From: Rhodoferax sp.
Lineage (GTDB): Bacteria; Pseudomonadota; Gammaproteobacteria; Burkholderiales; Burkholderiaceae_C
Direction of reading: 5' to 3'
DNA length: 9,302 bases
Assembly: GCA_029865675.1 (NCBI GenBank)
Contig: JARXAU010000235.1
Location: 1-9,302 of the forward strand
Made by a program: the position numbers and the translations under genes. Below are positions 1 to 6,922 of this stretch, piece by piece. The notes under the pieces are model-generated. The model did not search any database. It was not told the origin of the DNA and was given only the letters and a program-made list of their open reading frames with translations. The number at the start of each line of letters is the position of its first letter. Position 1 is the first letter of the stretch.

Positions 1-688
1 GTGTGAGCGCCGCACCGCTGCTGGATTTGGCTTGCAATTCGTACATGTCCAGATCGTCCATCAGGCTCTCTTTGGCCATGAGCACGGCTTTTTCAGCCGT
101 GCCGCCAATGCCGATGCCCAGCATGCCCGGCGGGCACCAACCGGCGCCCATGGTGGGCACGGTTTTAAGCACCCAGTCGACCACCGAGTCGCCGGGGTTG
201 AGCATGATCATCTTGCTCTTGTTCTCCGAGCCGCCGCCTTTGGCTGCCACCGTCACTTCAACCGTGTTGCCGGGCACGATTTCGGTGAATATCACTGCGG
301 GAGTGTTGTCCTTGGTGTTTTTGCGCAAAAACTCGGGGTCGGCGACCACGCTGGCGCGCAAGGTGTTGCTGGGGTCGTTGTAAGCCCGGCGCACGCCTTC
401 GTTGACGGCATCGTCCAGGCTGCCGGTAAAGCCGCCCCAGCGCACATCCATGCCCACTTTAAGAAACACATTGACGATGCCGGTGTCCTGGCAAATCGGC
501 CGGTGGCCGGTGGCGCTCATTTTGCTGTTAGTCAGGATTTGCGCGATGGCGTCTTTGGCAGCTGCGCTTTGCTCGCGCTCGTAGGCGCGGGCCAGGTGGG
601 CAATGTAGTCCGTGGGGTGGTAGTAGCTGATGAACTGCAGGGCAGCGGCAACGGACTCGATCAGGTCTTCTTGGGCAATGGTGGTCAT
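1..688 (-). CDS. Class I fumarate hydratase, N-terminal part (cut by left edge)
   Basis: This is the N-terminal 229 residues of an iron-sulfur class I fumarase, which interconverts fumarate and malate in the TCA cycle. The protein begins MTTIAQEDLIESVA. It carries the PICQDTG motif with Cys66 and a GWCPPG motif with Cys185, followed by a glycine-rich GIGIGGTAEKA stretch. The two cysteines are 119 residues apart, as I recall for two of the three [4Fe-4S] ligands of class I fumarases; the third would lie beyond the window. The KGGGSENKSK segment (about 150-159) is also typical. Class I enzymes run to roughly 500 residues, so somewhat under half is present. The ATG at 686-688 is chosen because the N-terminus matches the family; no strong Shine-Dalgarno precedes it. 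The gene is divergent from acs. Tartrate dehydratase-type relatives are a less likely alternative. The choice among fumA, fumB and fumC-style names is left open. Confidence 0.93.
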   Translation of the reverse strand, partial: MTTIAQEDLIESVAAALQFISYYHPTDYIAHLARAYEREQSAAAKDAIAQILTNSKMSATGHRPICQDTGIVNVFLKVGMDVRWGGFTGSLDDAVNEGVRRAYNDPSNTLRASVVADPEFLRKNTKDNTPAVIFTEIVPGNTVEVTVAAKGGGSENKSKMIMLNPGDSVVDWVLKTVPTMGAGWCPPGMLGIGIGGTAEKAVLMAKESLMDDLDMYELQAKSSSGAALT

Positions 689-812
689 GGATGGTGCGGT
701 TTGGGAGCCGTGGGACAGAGTGGGAAAGGGCAGTTTAACTAAGGCGTCCGTCTACGGGGTGCCCTAGCCTGGCGCTGCGCTGGCACAATTTGAATATCCG
801 TTTTTTGATGGC

Positions 813-866
813 TTGCAGAGACTGCAAAATAGCGGCCTGGCTGCGAGCCAGTGGCACGTAAGTGCC
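813..866. promoter_or_regulatory. Cluster of three inverted repeats in the fumarase-acs divergent region
   Basis: The 226-base gap between the two divergent starts holds three short dyads in a row. The first is TTGCAG-AGA-CTGCAA at 813-827, a perfect 6-base repeat with a 3-base spacer. The second is CTGGCT-GCG-AGCCAG at 837-851, with the same geometry. The third is GGCAC-GTAA-GTGCC at 853-866, with 5-base arms and a 4-base spacer. They end 34 bases before the acs ribosome binding site. They could be operators for a regulator of acetate use, or hairpins in the acs leader. I cannot assign a regulator, and I found no convincing sigma-70 promoter to anchor them. The repeats are directly visible; their function is inference. 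Confidence 0.4.
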
Positions 867-900
867 CGCGCCGACCATCAGCGTTAGTTTTTTGAATAAC

Positions 901-906
901 AAGGAG
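901..906 (+). promoter_or_regulatory. Ribosome binding site of acs
   Basis: AAGGAG lies 8 bases before the ATG at 915. It is the strongest Shine-Dalgarno in the window and fixes the acs start. Confidence 0.85.
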
Positions 907-914
907 ACAACAGC

Positions 915-2912
915 ATGGGTTCTTCAACGTCCGCCATTGAATCGGTCCTAGTCGAAAACCGGGTTTTTTATCCCAGCGATGCGGTGGTCCAGTCCGCGCG
1001 CATTTCTGGCATGGACAGCTACAACGCCCTGTGCAAGGCGGCTGAAGACGACTTCGAGGGCTTTTGGGCGCAACTCGCCCGCGACAACGTGGTGTGGAAC
1101 AAGCCCTTTACCCGCACCGTGGACGAGTCCAACGCGCCTTTTTACCAATGGTTTGACGATGGCGAACTCAACGCCTCGGCCAATTGCCTGGACAAGCACA
1201 TGGGCACGCCCAATGAGAACAAGACCGCCGTCATTTTTGAGGCCGACGACGGCGCCGTCACCAAAACCACTTACCGCGAACTGCTCTCACGCGTGAGCCA
1301 GTTTGCCAATGCGCTCAAGGCCGATGGCATCCAAAAAGGCGACCGGGTTCTGATTTACATGCCTATGACGCTCGAAGGCGTGATCGCCATGCAGGCCTGC
1401 GCCCGCATTGGCGCGACCCACAGCGTGGTGTTTGGTGGCTTCTCGGCCAAGGCGCTGCAAGAGCGCATCATGGACGCCGGGGCAGTGGCGGTCATCACCT
1501 CCAACTTCCAGATGCGCGGGGGCAAAGAGTTGCCGCTCAAGGCCATTGTGGACGAAGGCATCGCCATGGGCGGCTGCGAGTCGATCAAAACGGTGTACGT
1601 GTACCAGCGCACGGCCAGCGCTTGCAATATGGTGGCAGGGCGGGACAAAACGTTTGAGCAAGCGATGGAAGGCCAAAGCACGGTGTGCGCACCCATGCCC
1701 GTGGGTGCGGAGCATCCGCTGTTCATCTTGTACACCTCGGGTTCAACCGGCAAGCCCAAGGGCGTGCAGCATTCCACTGGCGGCTACCTGCTGTGGGCCA
1801 AGCTGACCATGGACTGGACCTTCGATTTGAAACCCGATGACGTGTTCTGGTGCACGGCTGACATTGGCTGGATTACCGGCCACACCTACGTGGCCTACGG
1901 TCCGCTGGCCGCAGGTGCCACGCAAATCATTTTTGAAGGCGTGCCCACCTTCCCCAACGCCGGACGCTTCTGGCAGATGATCGAGCGCCACAAGTGCTCC
2001 ATTTTCTACACCGCACCCACGGCTATTCGGTCGCTGATCAAGGCCGCTGAGAGTGACGCCGCAGTGCATCCCGACCGCTCGGACCTGAGCAGCCTGCGCA
2101 TCCTGGGCTCGGTGGGCGAGCCCATCAACCCCGAAGCCTGGATGTGGTACTACAAGAACATAGGCCACGAGAAGTGCCCCATCGTGGACACCTTCTGGCA
2201 GACAGAGACCGGCGGCCACATGATGACGCCGCTGCCTGGCGCCACGCCCCTGGTTCCCGGAAGCTGCACCTTGCCGCTGCCCGGCATCATGGCCGCCATC
2301 GTGGACGAAGCGGGCCACGACATCCCGAACGGCACGGGCGGCATTCTGGTCGTCAAGCGCCCCTGGCCGTCCATGATCCGCACCATCTGGAACGACCCCG
2401 AGCGCTTTAAGAAGAGCTACTTTCCCGGAGAAATGGGTGGCACGATGTACCTGGCTGGCGACGGCGCGGTGCGCAGTGCGGACCGGGGCTACTTCCGCAT
2501 TACCGGGCGCATTGACGATGTGCTCAATGTCTCCGGCCACCGCATGGGCACCATGGAAATTGAGTCGGCCCTGGTGTCCAAAACCGACCTGGTGGCCGAA
2601 GCCGCCGTGGTGGGGCGCCCGGACGATCTGACCGGCGAGGCGATTTGCGCCTTTGTGGTGCTCAAACGCTCGCGCCCCAATGACGAAGAGGCCAAAGTCA
2701 TTGCCAAGCAGTTGCGCGACTGGGTGGCCAAAGAGATCGGCCCGATTGCAAAGCCCAAGGACATCCGTTTTGGTGAAAACCTGCCCAAGACGCGCAGCGG
2801 CAAAATCATGCGCCGCCTCTTGCGCTCGCTGGCCAAAGGCGAGGCCGTCACCCAGGACGTGTCTACGCTGGAAAACCCGGCGATCCTGGACCAATTGGGC
2901 AAGGCTTATTAA
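915..2912 (+). CDS. acs: Acetyl-CoA synthetase (AMP-forming)
   Basis: Acs activates acetate with ATP to acetyl-AMP and then transfers the acetyl group to CoA, in the cytoplasm. The 665 residues are close to the roughly 650 of known Acs proteins. Visible in order: an N-terminal ACS domain (about 35-95), the AMP-binding core with phosphate loop YTSGSTGKPKG from Tyr273, the FWCTADIGWITGH signature, and TFWQTETGG with Trp428. That Trp corresponds to the residue that closes the acetate pocket (Trp414 in the Salmonella enzyme), which favours acetate over longer acids and over a PrpE assignment. The hinge region TGRIDDVLNVSGHR (about 530-543) leads to the C-terminal domain. PKTRSGKIMRR contains Lys630, the site acetylated by Pat-type enzymes in other species. 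The start is supported by an AAGGAG site 8 bases upstream. The gene stands alone, divergent from the fumarase gene, and ends at a terminator. Protein-level acetylation control is likely from the family but unproven here. Confidence 0.97.
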   Translation: MGSSTSAIESVLVENRVFYPSDAVVQSARISGMDSYNALCKAAEDDFEGFWAQLARDNVVWNKPFTRTVDESNAPFYQWFDDGELNASANCLDKHMGTPNENKTAVIFEADDGAVTKTTYRELLSRVSQFANALKADGIQKGDRVLIYMPMTLEGVIAMQACARIGATHSVVFGGFSAKALQERIMDAGAVAVITSNFQMRGGKELPLKAIVDEGIAMGGCESIKTVYVYQRTASACNMVAGRDKTFEQAMEGQSTVCAPMPVGAEHPLFILYTSGSTGKPKGVQHSTGGYLLWAKLTMDWTFDLKPDDVFWCTADIGWITGHTYVAYGPLAAGATQIIFEGVPTFPNAGRFWQMIERHKCSIFYTAPTAIRSLIKAAESDAAVHPDRSDLSSLRILGSVGEPINPEAWMWYYKNIGHEKCPIVDTFWQTETGGHMMTPLPGATPLVPGSCTLPLPGIMAAIVDEAGHDIPNGTGGILVVKRPWPSMIRTIWNDPERFKKSYFPGEMGGTMYLAGDGAVRSADRGYFRITGRIDDVLNVSGHRMGTMEIESALVSKTDLVAEAAVVGRPDDLTGEAICAFVVLKRSRPNDEEAKVIAKQLRDWVAKEIGPIAKPKDIRFGENLPKTRSGKIMRRLLRSLAKGEAVTQDVSTLENPAILDQLGKAY

Positions 2913-2937
2913 GTTGGCATAGCCCAGGTTCGGGCGC

Positions 2938-2969
2938 AAAAAAAGGGATGTTTTAAGCATCCCTTTTTT
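2938..2969. terminator. Bidirectional terminator between acs and adk
   Basis: GGGATG at 2945-2950 pairs with CATCCC at 2958-2963 around a 7-base loop. The stem is flanked by seven A on the left and six T on the right, so it reads as a rho-independent terminator on both strands. It sits 25 bases after acs and 40 bases past the end of the converging adk gene, and can serve both. Confidence 0.9.
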
Positions 2970-3009
2970 GTTGGCCTCGCGCTGGCTGAAGCCTTGGCGA
3001 AATCAGTGT

Positions 3010-3666
3010 TTAGCTCTCCAGCACCGCAAAAACTTGGGCGGTGATAGCGTCCACGTCGCCCAGTCCGCTCACGGAACGGTATTTGGGCGCTTTGGCGGGC
3101 TCGTGCTGCGCCCAGTCGAAGTAGTACTTCACCAACGGACGGGTTTGCGCGCTGTACACGGACAAGCGGTTTTGGACCGTGGCTTCTTTGTCGTCTTCGC
3201 GCTGGATCAGGGGCTCGCCGGTGACGTCGTCCACGCCTTCGACCTTGGGCGGATTGAAGCGCACGTGGTAGGTGCGCCCCGATGCTGGGTGCGAGCGCCT
3301 GCCGCTCATGCGCTCAACAATGCTCTCAAAGGGCACGTCGATCTCGACCACATAGTCCAGGTCCACGCCAGCGGCCTTCATGGCGTCGGCCTGGGGAATG
3401 GTGCGGGGAAAACCGTCAAACAAAAAGCCGTTGGCGCAATCGGCTTGCGTGAGGCGTTCTTTCACCAGGTTAATGATGAGCGCGTCGCTGACCAATCCGC
3501 CGGAGTCCATGACAGACTTGGCCTCCAGGCCCAGGGGGGACCCCGCTTTCACAGCAGCCCGCAACATGTCACCGGTGGAAATTTGCGGAATGCCGTACTT
3601 TTTACAGATGAAAGCAGCCTGCGTGCCTTTGCCTGCCCCGGGAGCCCCTAGAAGAATCAGTTTCAT
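3010..3666 (-). CDS. adk: Adenylate kinase
   Basis: Adk catalyses ATP + AMP = 2 ADP in the cytoplasm. The protein has 218 residues, the normal size of long-form bacterial adenylate kinases. The P-loop GAPGAGKGTQ is at residues 7-16, the AMP-binding STGDMLR at 30-36, and the GFPRT motif at 85-89. The LID domain (about 122-159) is of the E. coli type (SHPASGRTYH, then DDVTGEPL) and lacks the four zinc-binding cysteines found in many Gram-positive enzymes. The ATG at 3664-3666 is preferred over an in-frame start 12 bases upstream: family members begin MKLILLGAPG, and a GAGG site lies 6 bases before it. The gene follows kdsB after 146 bases, which may contain its own promoter although I could not pick one confidently. 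It ends facing acs across a shared terminator. Confidence 0.97.
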   Translation of the reverse strand: MKLILLGAPGAGKGTQAAFICKKYGIPQISTGDMLRAAVKAGSPLGLEAKSVMDSGGLVSDALIINLVKERLTQADCANGFLFDGFPRTIPQADAMKAAGVDLDYVVEIDVPFESIVERMSGRRSHPASGRTYHVRFNPPKVEGVDDVTGEPLIQREDDKEATVQNRLSVYSAQTRPLVKYYFDWAQHEPAKAPKYRSVSGLGDVDAITAQVFAVLES

Positions 3667-3672
3667 TGCAAA

Positions 3673-3676
3673 CCTC
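3673..3676 (-). promoter_or_regulatory. Ribosome binding site of adk
   Basis: On the minus strand this reads GAGG, within TGAGGT, 6 bases before the ATG at 3666. It supports the shorter adk start over the in-frame ATG at 3678. Confidence 0.65.
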
Positions 3677-3706
3677 AAAAAGAATAGAAATCTCGTTTGC
3701 GCCTAC

Positions 3707-3721
3707 GCACCATCGGGGTGC
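3707..3721. repeat. Small inverted repeat in the kdsB-adk gap
   Basis: GCACC at 3707-3711 and GGTGC at 3717-3721 are separated by 5 bases. On the minus strand this could form a small hairpin in the adk leader about 40 bases before the start codon. It has no T tract, so it is not a standard terminator. The repeat is short enough to be chance, and no function is claimed. Confidence 0.3.
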
Positions 3722-3812
3722 TGTCTCTGTAAAGCGCACTATGTTTGCTTGAGAATAGCACGCGAGAACTAGCGGCTCGCTTGCATACCAACGCGGTTGC
3801 GCAGCTAAAGTT

Positions 3813-4589
3813 TCAAGGGTGGTGTGCAAACCAGGCCCGCACGCGTTCCAGGTCTTGCGGCGTGTCCACGCCTGCACCGGGCGTGGTATCGGTCACGTGG
3901 ACTGCAATGCGGTGGCCGTGCCAGAGCGCGCGCAGTTGTTCCAGCGCTTCGATGGTTTCTAGCGGCGAGGGGGCCAATTGAGGAAACTGCCGCAAAAACC
4001 CGACGCGGTAGCTGTATATGCCAATATGGCGCAGCGGCGCGGGCTCGGGCAGGACGCCGGAATCGGGGCGGTCTCGCCACCAAGGGATGGGCGCGCGACT
4101 GAAATACAGCGCATGCGACGCCGCGTCCAGCACGACCTTGACGACATTGGGGTTGTGAAACTCGTCAAGGTTCGCGATAGCGCAAGCAACCGTACCCATG
4201 CTGGCCGCTGGACTTTTCTGAAGTGTTTGGGCTACCGCGCCAACCAGCGCGGGTTCTATCAATGGTTCGTCGCCTTGCACATTGACCACAATCTCGTCGT
4301 CGCCAAGCCCGAGCAAGTCGCAGGCCTGTGCCAACCGGTCGCTGCCCGAGGCGTGGTCTTGGCGGGTCAGCACTGCATCGACGCCGTAGTGCGCGCAGGC
4401 TTGCAAGATGGCGTCGCTGTCGCCTGCCACAACCACCCGAATGCCAGATGCCACGCCCGATTGTACCCGTTGCGCGACGCGCACCACCATCGGAATACCG
4501 CCGATGTCGGCCAGGGGTTTGTTGGGGAGCCGGGTCGACGCCAACCGTGCCGGGATCAGTACGGTAAATGGTGCGGCTGCCGCAATCAC
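3813..4589 (-). CDS. kdsB: 3-deoxy-manno-octulosonate cytidylyltransferase (CMP-Kdo synthetase)
   Basis: KdsB activates Kdo with CTP to CMP-Kdo, the donor used to attach Kdo to lipid A in lipopolysaccharide synthesis. The 258 residues match the family length. The nucleotide-binding motif IPARLASTRLPNKPL is at 12-26, HASGSDRLA at 79-87, the metal-site motif VNVQGDEP at 102-109, NPNVVK at 146-151, HIGIYSYR at 188-195, and the closing GVDTPQDLE at 240-248. The start codon is GTG (4587-4589). It overlaps the stop of the upstream ycaR-like gene by 4 bases (GTGA), so translation is probably coupled; no ATG is available nearby. An AAGAG sequence about 10 bases upstream may help. The lpxK-ycaR-kdsB order is well known in proteobacteria and fits the assignment. 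Confidence 0.97.
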   Translation of the reverse strand: MIAAAAPFTVLIPARLASTRLPNKPLADIGGIPMVVRVAQRVQSGVASGIRVVVAGDSDAILQACAHYGVDAVLTRQDHASGSDRLAQACDLLGLGDDEIVVNVQGDEPLIEPALVGAVAQTLQKSPAASMGTVACAIANLDEFHNPNVVKVVLDAASHALYFSRAPIPWWRDRPDSGVLPEPAPLRHIGIYSYRVGFLRQFPQLAPSPLETIEALEQLRALWHGHRIAVHVTDTTPGAGVDTPQDLERVRAWFAHHP

Positions 4590-4768
4590 AGGCCCAACTC
4601 TTCGTCGGTCAGTGTGCGTGCTTCGTTCTCAAGCAGGATGGGAATGCCATCATGCACCGGGTAGGCCAGGCGAGCGCTGCGCGACCAGAGTTCGTGTTGG
4701 TCGGTGCTCCATTCGAGGGGGCCTTTGGTGACCGGGCATACGAGCAAGGAGAGAAGCTTAGTGTCCAT
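4586..4768 (-). CDS. YcaR/Trm112-like small protein (UPF0434)
   Basis: This is a 60-residue protein beginning MDTKLLSLLVCPVTKGPLEW. It ends with the family pattern LAYPVHDGIPILLENEAR, which matches YcaR and the Trm112 zinc-ribbon domain. The family's role in bacteria is not firmly known; eukaryotic Trm112 activates methyltransferases. The usual CPxC zinc-binding pair is CPVT here, and no other cysteine occurs, so a Cys4 zinc site cannot form. The ATG at 4766-4768 is chosen over an in-frame ATG at 4804 because relatives begin MDxxLL. The longer form would overlap the end of lpxK by 11 bases, whereas the chosen form starts 25 bases after it. Its stop overlaps the GTG start of kdsB. The position between lpxK and kdsB is conserved in many proteobacteria. 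Confidence 0.88.
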   Translation of the reverse strand: MDTKLLSLLVCPVTKGPLEWSTDQHELWSRSARLAYPVHDGIPILLENEARTLTDEELGL

Positions 4769-4793
4769 ACAGTGATGATAAACGCCTGCTTGC

Positions 4794-5807
4794 CTAGGCT
4801 GCATGCGCCGCGAGCTGTCGATCCACGGCGTCGAAAAGAGCGCTTTCGATGGTCTGTTCCAGGCCGACGCTCACCGCGCTGGGCACCACTTGCCAAAGCT
4901 TGGCTGCATCTTTTTCGGTGCAAATCAGCTGGAATGGGCTCCAAGATGCTGTAGGGGCCTCGCGAAAGTCAAAGTGGTCAGGCAGTGCCAGTGTTTGCTC
5001 CAGCACCAGCCCGGTTTGGCGCAGCATGGCGAAAAACACTTCAGGTCGGGCAATGCCGGCCACCGCCATGACTGGCGCCCGCCCCGGGGCGTTGAGCGCG
5101 CTTAAGGGCTTGGTGTTGCCTTGGCTGTCTAGCACTACGTTACTTAGGCATCGGAATGCACTAAAGGCACCGACTGGTACCTGCCCAGCCGTTTGAAGCA
5201 CCAGCAGTCGGTCATGGCTTTGGCCTGCAGCCGCCACCGCGCGGCGGGGCCAGGGTTCGCGCAGGGGGCCTGCTGGGAGCAGCCAGCCATTGCCCCGGCC
5301 CCGGTCATCAAAAACGCAGATCTCCAAGTCGCGCCAAAGCCGGTAATGCTGCAGGCCATCGTCGCACACGATCACGCGTGTGTCCGGGCGGTGGGCCAAA
5401 AGGGCATGAGCCGCGCGCCAGCGGTCGCGTCCCACCCAAACGGGCGCGCCGGTAGCGCGGTGAATGAGCAGGGGCTCGTCCCCTACTTCCTCCACGCGTG
5501 CATGTGCGTTGACCTCCAAGCAGGATTGATTGTCACGGCCGTGGCCGCGCGACACCACGCCCACCTTGTGGCCTTGTGCCTGCAAGTGCTTTACCAAGCC
5601 AATAACCGTAGGCGTTTTTCCTGCGCCTCCGGCCACCACATTCCCAACTACGATGACAAAGGCATCCACGCGCTGGATTGGCAGCCACCCCCCGCGAAAC
5701 AGCTGTCGACGCAGTGCGGCCAGTAAGCCATATAAGCTTGCCACCGGCAGCAACAGCCGAGCCAAGGGACCTTTTCCCGCCCATGCCTGCAGTAAGGCCG
5801 CACGCAT
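4794..5807 (-). CDS. lpxK: Tetraacyldisaccharide 4'-kinase
   Basis: LpxK phosphorylates the 4' position of the lipid A disaccharide precursor at the cytoplasmic face of the inner membrane, giving lipid IVA. The 337 residues match the family. A hydrophobic N-terminal helix (about 15-33, LARLLLPVASLYGLL) fits its membrane association. The Walker A loop GNVVAGGAGKT is at 55-65, VVSRGHGR at 84-91, the VGDEP motif with the likely catalytic Asp at 108-112, DDGLQH at 149-154, and LICTEKDAAK in the C-terminal third. The ATG at 5805-5807 fits the family N-terminus. It lies only 4 bases after the exbD stop, with a G-rich AGGGGG directly against it, so coupling to exbD translation is likely. In enteric bacteria lpxK follows msbA; here exbD takes that place. 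Confidence 0.97.
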   Translation of the reverse strand: MRAALLQAWAGKGPLARLLLPVASLYGLLAALRRQLFRGGWLPIQRVDAFVIVVGNVVAGGAGKTPTVIGLVKHLQAQGHKVGVVSRGHGRDNQSCLEVNAHARVEEVGDEPLLIHRATGAPVWVGRDRWRAAHALLAHRPDTRVIVCDDGLQHYRLWRDLEICVFDDRGRGNGWLLPAGPLREPWPRRAVAAAGQSHDRLLVLQTAGQVPVGAFSAFRCLSNVVLDSQGNTKPLSALNAPGRAPVMAVAGIARPEVFFAMLRQTGLVLEQTLALPDHFDFREAPTASWSPFQLICTEKDAAKLWQVVPSAVSVGLEQTIESALFDAVDRQLAAHAA

Positions 5808-5811
5808 CCCC

Positions 5812-6282
5812 CTAGTCCGCGCCTGGGGAGTTGGGCGACTGCAGGGCGAATGTCACCTGATTGATGCCTACCAGGCGTGCGGCTTCTATTGCGGTCATCA
5901 CGGACTGGTGCGCGGCATTGGCGTCAGCGTTAACGATCAGCACGGGGGTGACTGCCCCCTGTGCGCTCGCGCGCAGGGCCGTGACCAAAGCGCGCAGTCC
6001 ACGGCCTTGTAGCGCCTCGTTGTCTACCGAGTAGTCACCGCCTGCACTCACTCCCACATGGACCTCGCGCGGAAACTCGCGTGCCTTTTCAGCGTTCGCG
6101 GTGGGCAGGTTGATTTTGAGTTGGGTGTTTTTGTTGTAAGTGGTCGACAACATCAGGAAAATCAGGACCACCAAGAGCACGTCGATGAAAGGAATCAGGT
6201 TGATCTCGGGCTCGTCCCCCCTGTGCGGACTGAAATCAAGGCCCGAACCCTGATCCCCCGAACTGCCAAAGCGCAGGCTCAT
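5812..6282 (-). CDS. exbD: ExbD/TolR-family biopolymer transport protein
   Basis: ExbD-type proteins form, with ExbB, a proton-driven motor in the inner membrane that powers outer-membrane processes. The 156 residues show a short cytoplasmic N-terminus, one membrane segment at about 28-47 (INLIPFIDVLLVVLIFLML) and a periplasmic domain. Asp34 in PFIDV corresponds to the essential proton-carrying Asp of the family (Asp25 in E. coli ExbD). The ATG at 6280-6282 is chosen because it overlaps the exbB stop in ATGA, a classic coupled arrangement. An in-frame GTG at 6300 would add six residues but is less likely. The periplasmic half has the family beta/alpha pattern ending in GINQVTFAL. Whether it works as ExbD (with TonB) or in another energy-transducing role cannot be decided, since no tonB or tolA is in the window. 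Confidence 0.92.
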   Translation of the reverse strand: MSLRFGSSGDQGSGLDFSPHRGDEPEINLIPFIDVLLVVLIFLMLSTTYNKNTQLKINLPTANAEKAREFPREVHVGVSAGGDYSVDNEALQGRGLRALVTALRASAQGAVTPVLIVNADANAAHQSVMTAIEAARLVGINQVTFALQSPNSPGAD

Positions 6283-6914
6283 GATGCGATGTGCCCGCAC
6301 TTTTTTAGATGGCGCACCAACTGGTCAGCGGCGGTCTCCAGGGTGAGCAAATAGGCGTCAACGCGGGCGCGGAAATAGCGCCAAAACACCAAGGCTGGGA
6401 TGGCAACCAGCAAGCCAAACGCGGTGTTGTACAGCGCGATTGAAATTCCTTGGGCCATTTGGGCGGGGTTGCCGCCCCCCCCTCCGGTCGGGGCTTGTGC
6501 ACCAAAAATTTCAATCATTCCGATCACTGTGCCCAGCAATCCCATTAAAGGCGCAGCGGAGGCGATCGTTGCCAAGGCGCTCAGCTGGGCCTGTAGCCGC
6601 TGTGCCACCACGCGCCCGCTGTGTTGCACGGCGGCCCGGACTTCCTCTTCACTCGACTGGGGCTGTTCATGCAAGGCCTGCAGCGCACTGGCCAAGACCT
6701 GTCCCATTAACGAGCCTTTGGCCAGATCGGCCACAGATTCACGCGACGGAATACGCTGCTTGGTTGCCGCAGTGACTGCGCCGTCCAAACCTGGTGGGGC
6801 CACTTTGTTTTGGGCGAGACTTACAAAACGCTCAAACACGATCGCCAGAGCAAGGACTGAGCTGGCAATCAGCGGCCAAATCGGCCATCCAGCAGCTTGT
6901 ATGATGGAAAACAC
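6279..6914 (-). CDS. exbB: ExbB/TolQ/MotA-family proton channel protein
   Basis: ExbB forms the multi-subunit proton channel that surrounds ExbD. The 211-residue protein has three membrane segments, at about 10-30, 115-138 (with APLMGLLGTVIGM) and 156-179 (GISIALYNTAFGLLVAIPAL). Thr129 and Thr164 sit where the family has its channel threonines. A run of five glycines (144-148) between the second and third segments is encoded by DNA containing eight identical bases. The start is GTG at 6912-6914, supported by AGGGGG 8 bases upstream and by the family-like MFSIIQAAGWPIWPL beginning. It is first in the minus-strand cluster and overlaps exbD by 4 bases. TolQ is the main alternative, but the size and pairing with the lpxK operon are usual for the ExbB-annotated proteins of Burkholderiales. 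Confidence 0.92.
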   Translation of the reverse strand: MFSIIQAAGWPIWPLIASSVLALAIVFERFVSLAQNKVAPPGLDGAVTAATKQRIPSRESVADLAKGSLMGQVLASALQALHEQPQSSEEEVRAAVQHSGRVVAQRLQAQLSALATIASAAPLMGLLGTVIGMIEIFGAQAPTGGGGGNPAQMAQGISIALYNTAFGLLVAIPALVFWRYFRARVDAYLLTLETAADQLVRHLKKCGHIAS

Positions 6915-6922
6915 CGGGATAT

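Noticed and set aside
32..742. 236-residue plus-strand frame across the fumarase gene
   Set aside because: The minus strand encodes a clear class I fumarase with cluster cysteines at the expected spacing; the plus frame shows no known motif.
781..796. Sigma-54-like TGGCAC before acs
   Set aside because: TGGCACAATTTGAAT lacks the GC of the -12 element at the required distance. The second TGGCACG at 852-858 has its GC one base too close.
1743..2960. 405-residue open frame on the minus strand across acs
   Set aside because: It lies fully antisense to an unmistakable acs, begins in the terminator, and has a His/Gly/Ala/Val-rich composition typical of antisense frames of GC-rich genes. No family is recognisable.
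3667..3812. Small gene or RNA in the kdsB-adk gap
   Set aside because: Only short open frames and one 5-base hairpin are present, with no ribosome binding site or terminator. It is most simply the adk leader and promoter region.
3978..4664. 228-residue plus-strand frame across kdsB
   Set aside because: It is antisense to kdsB and continues through the ycaR-like gene, with no family resemblance.
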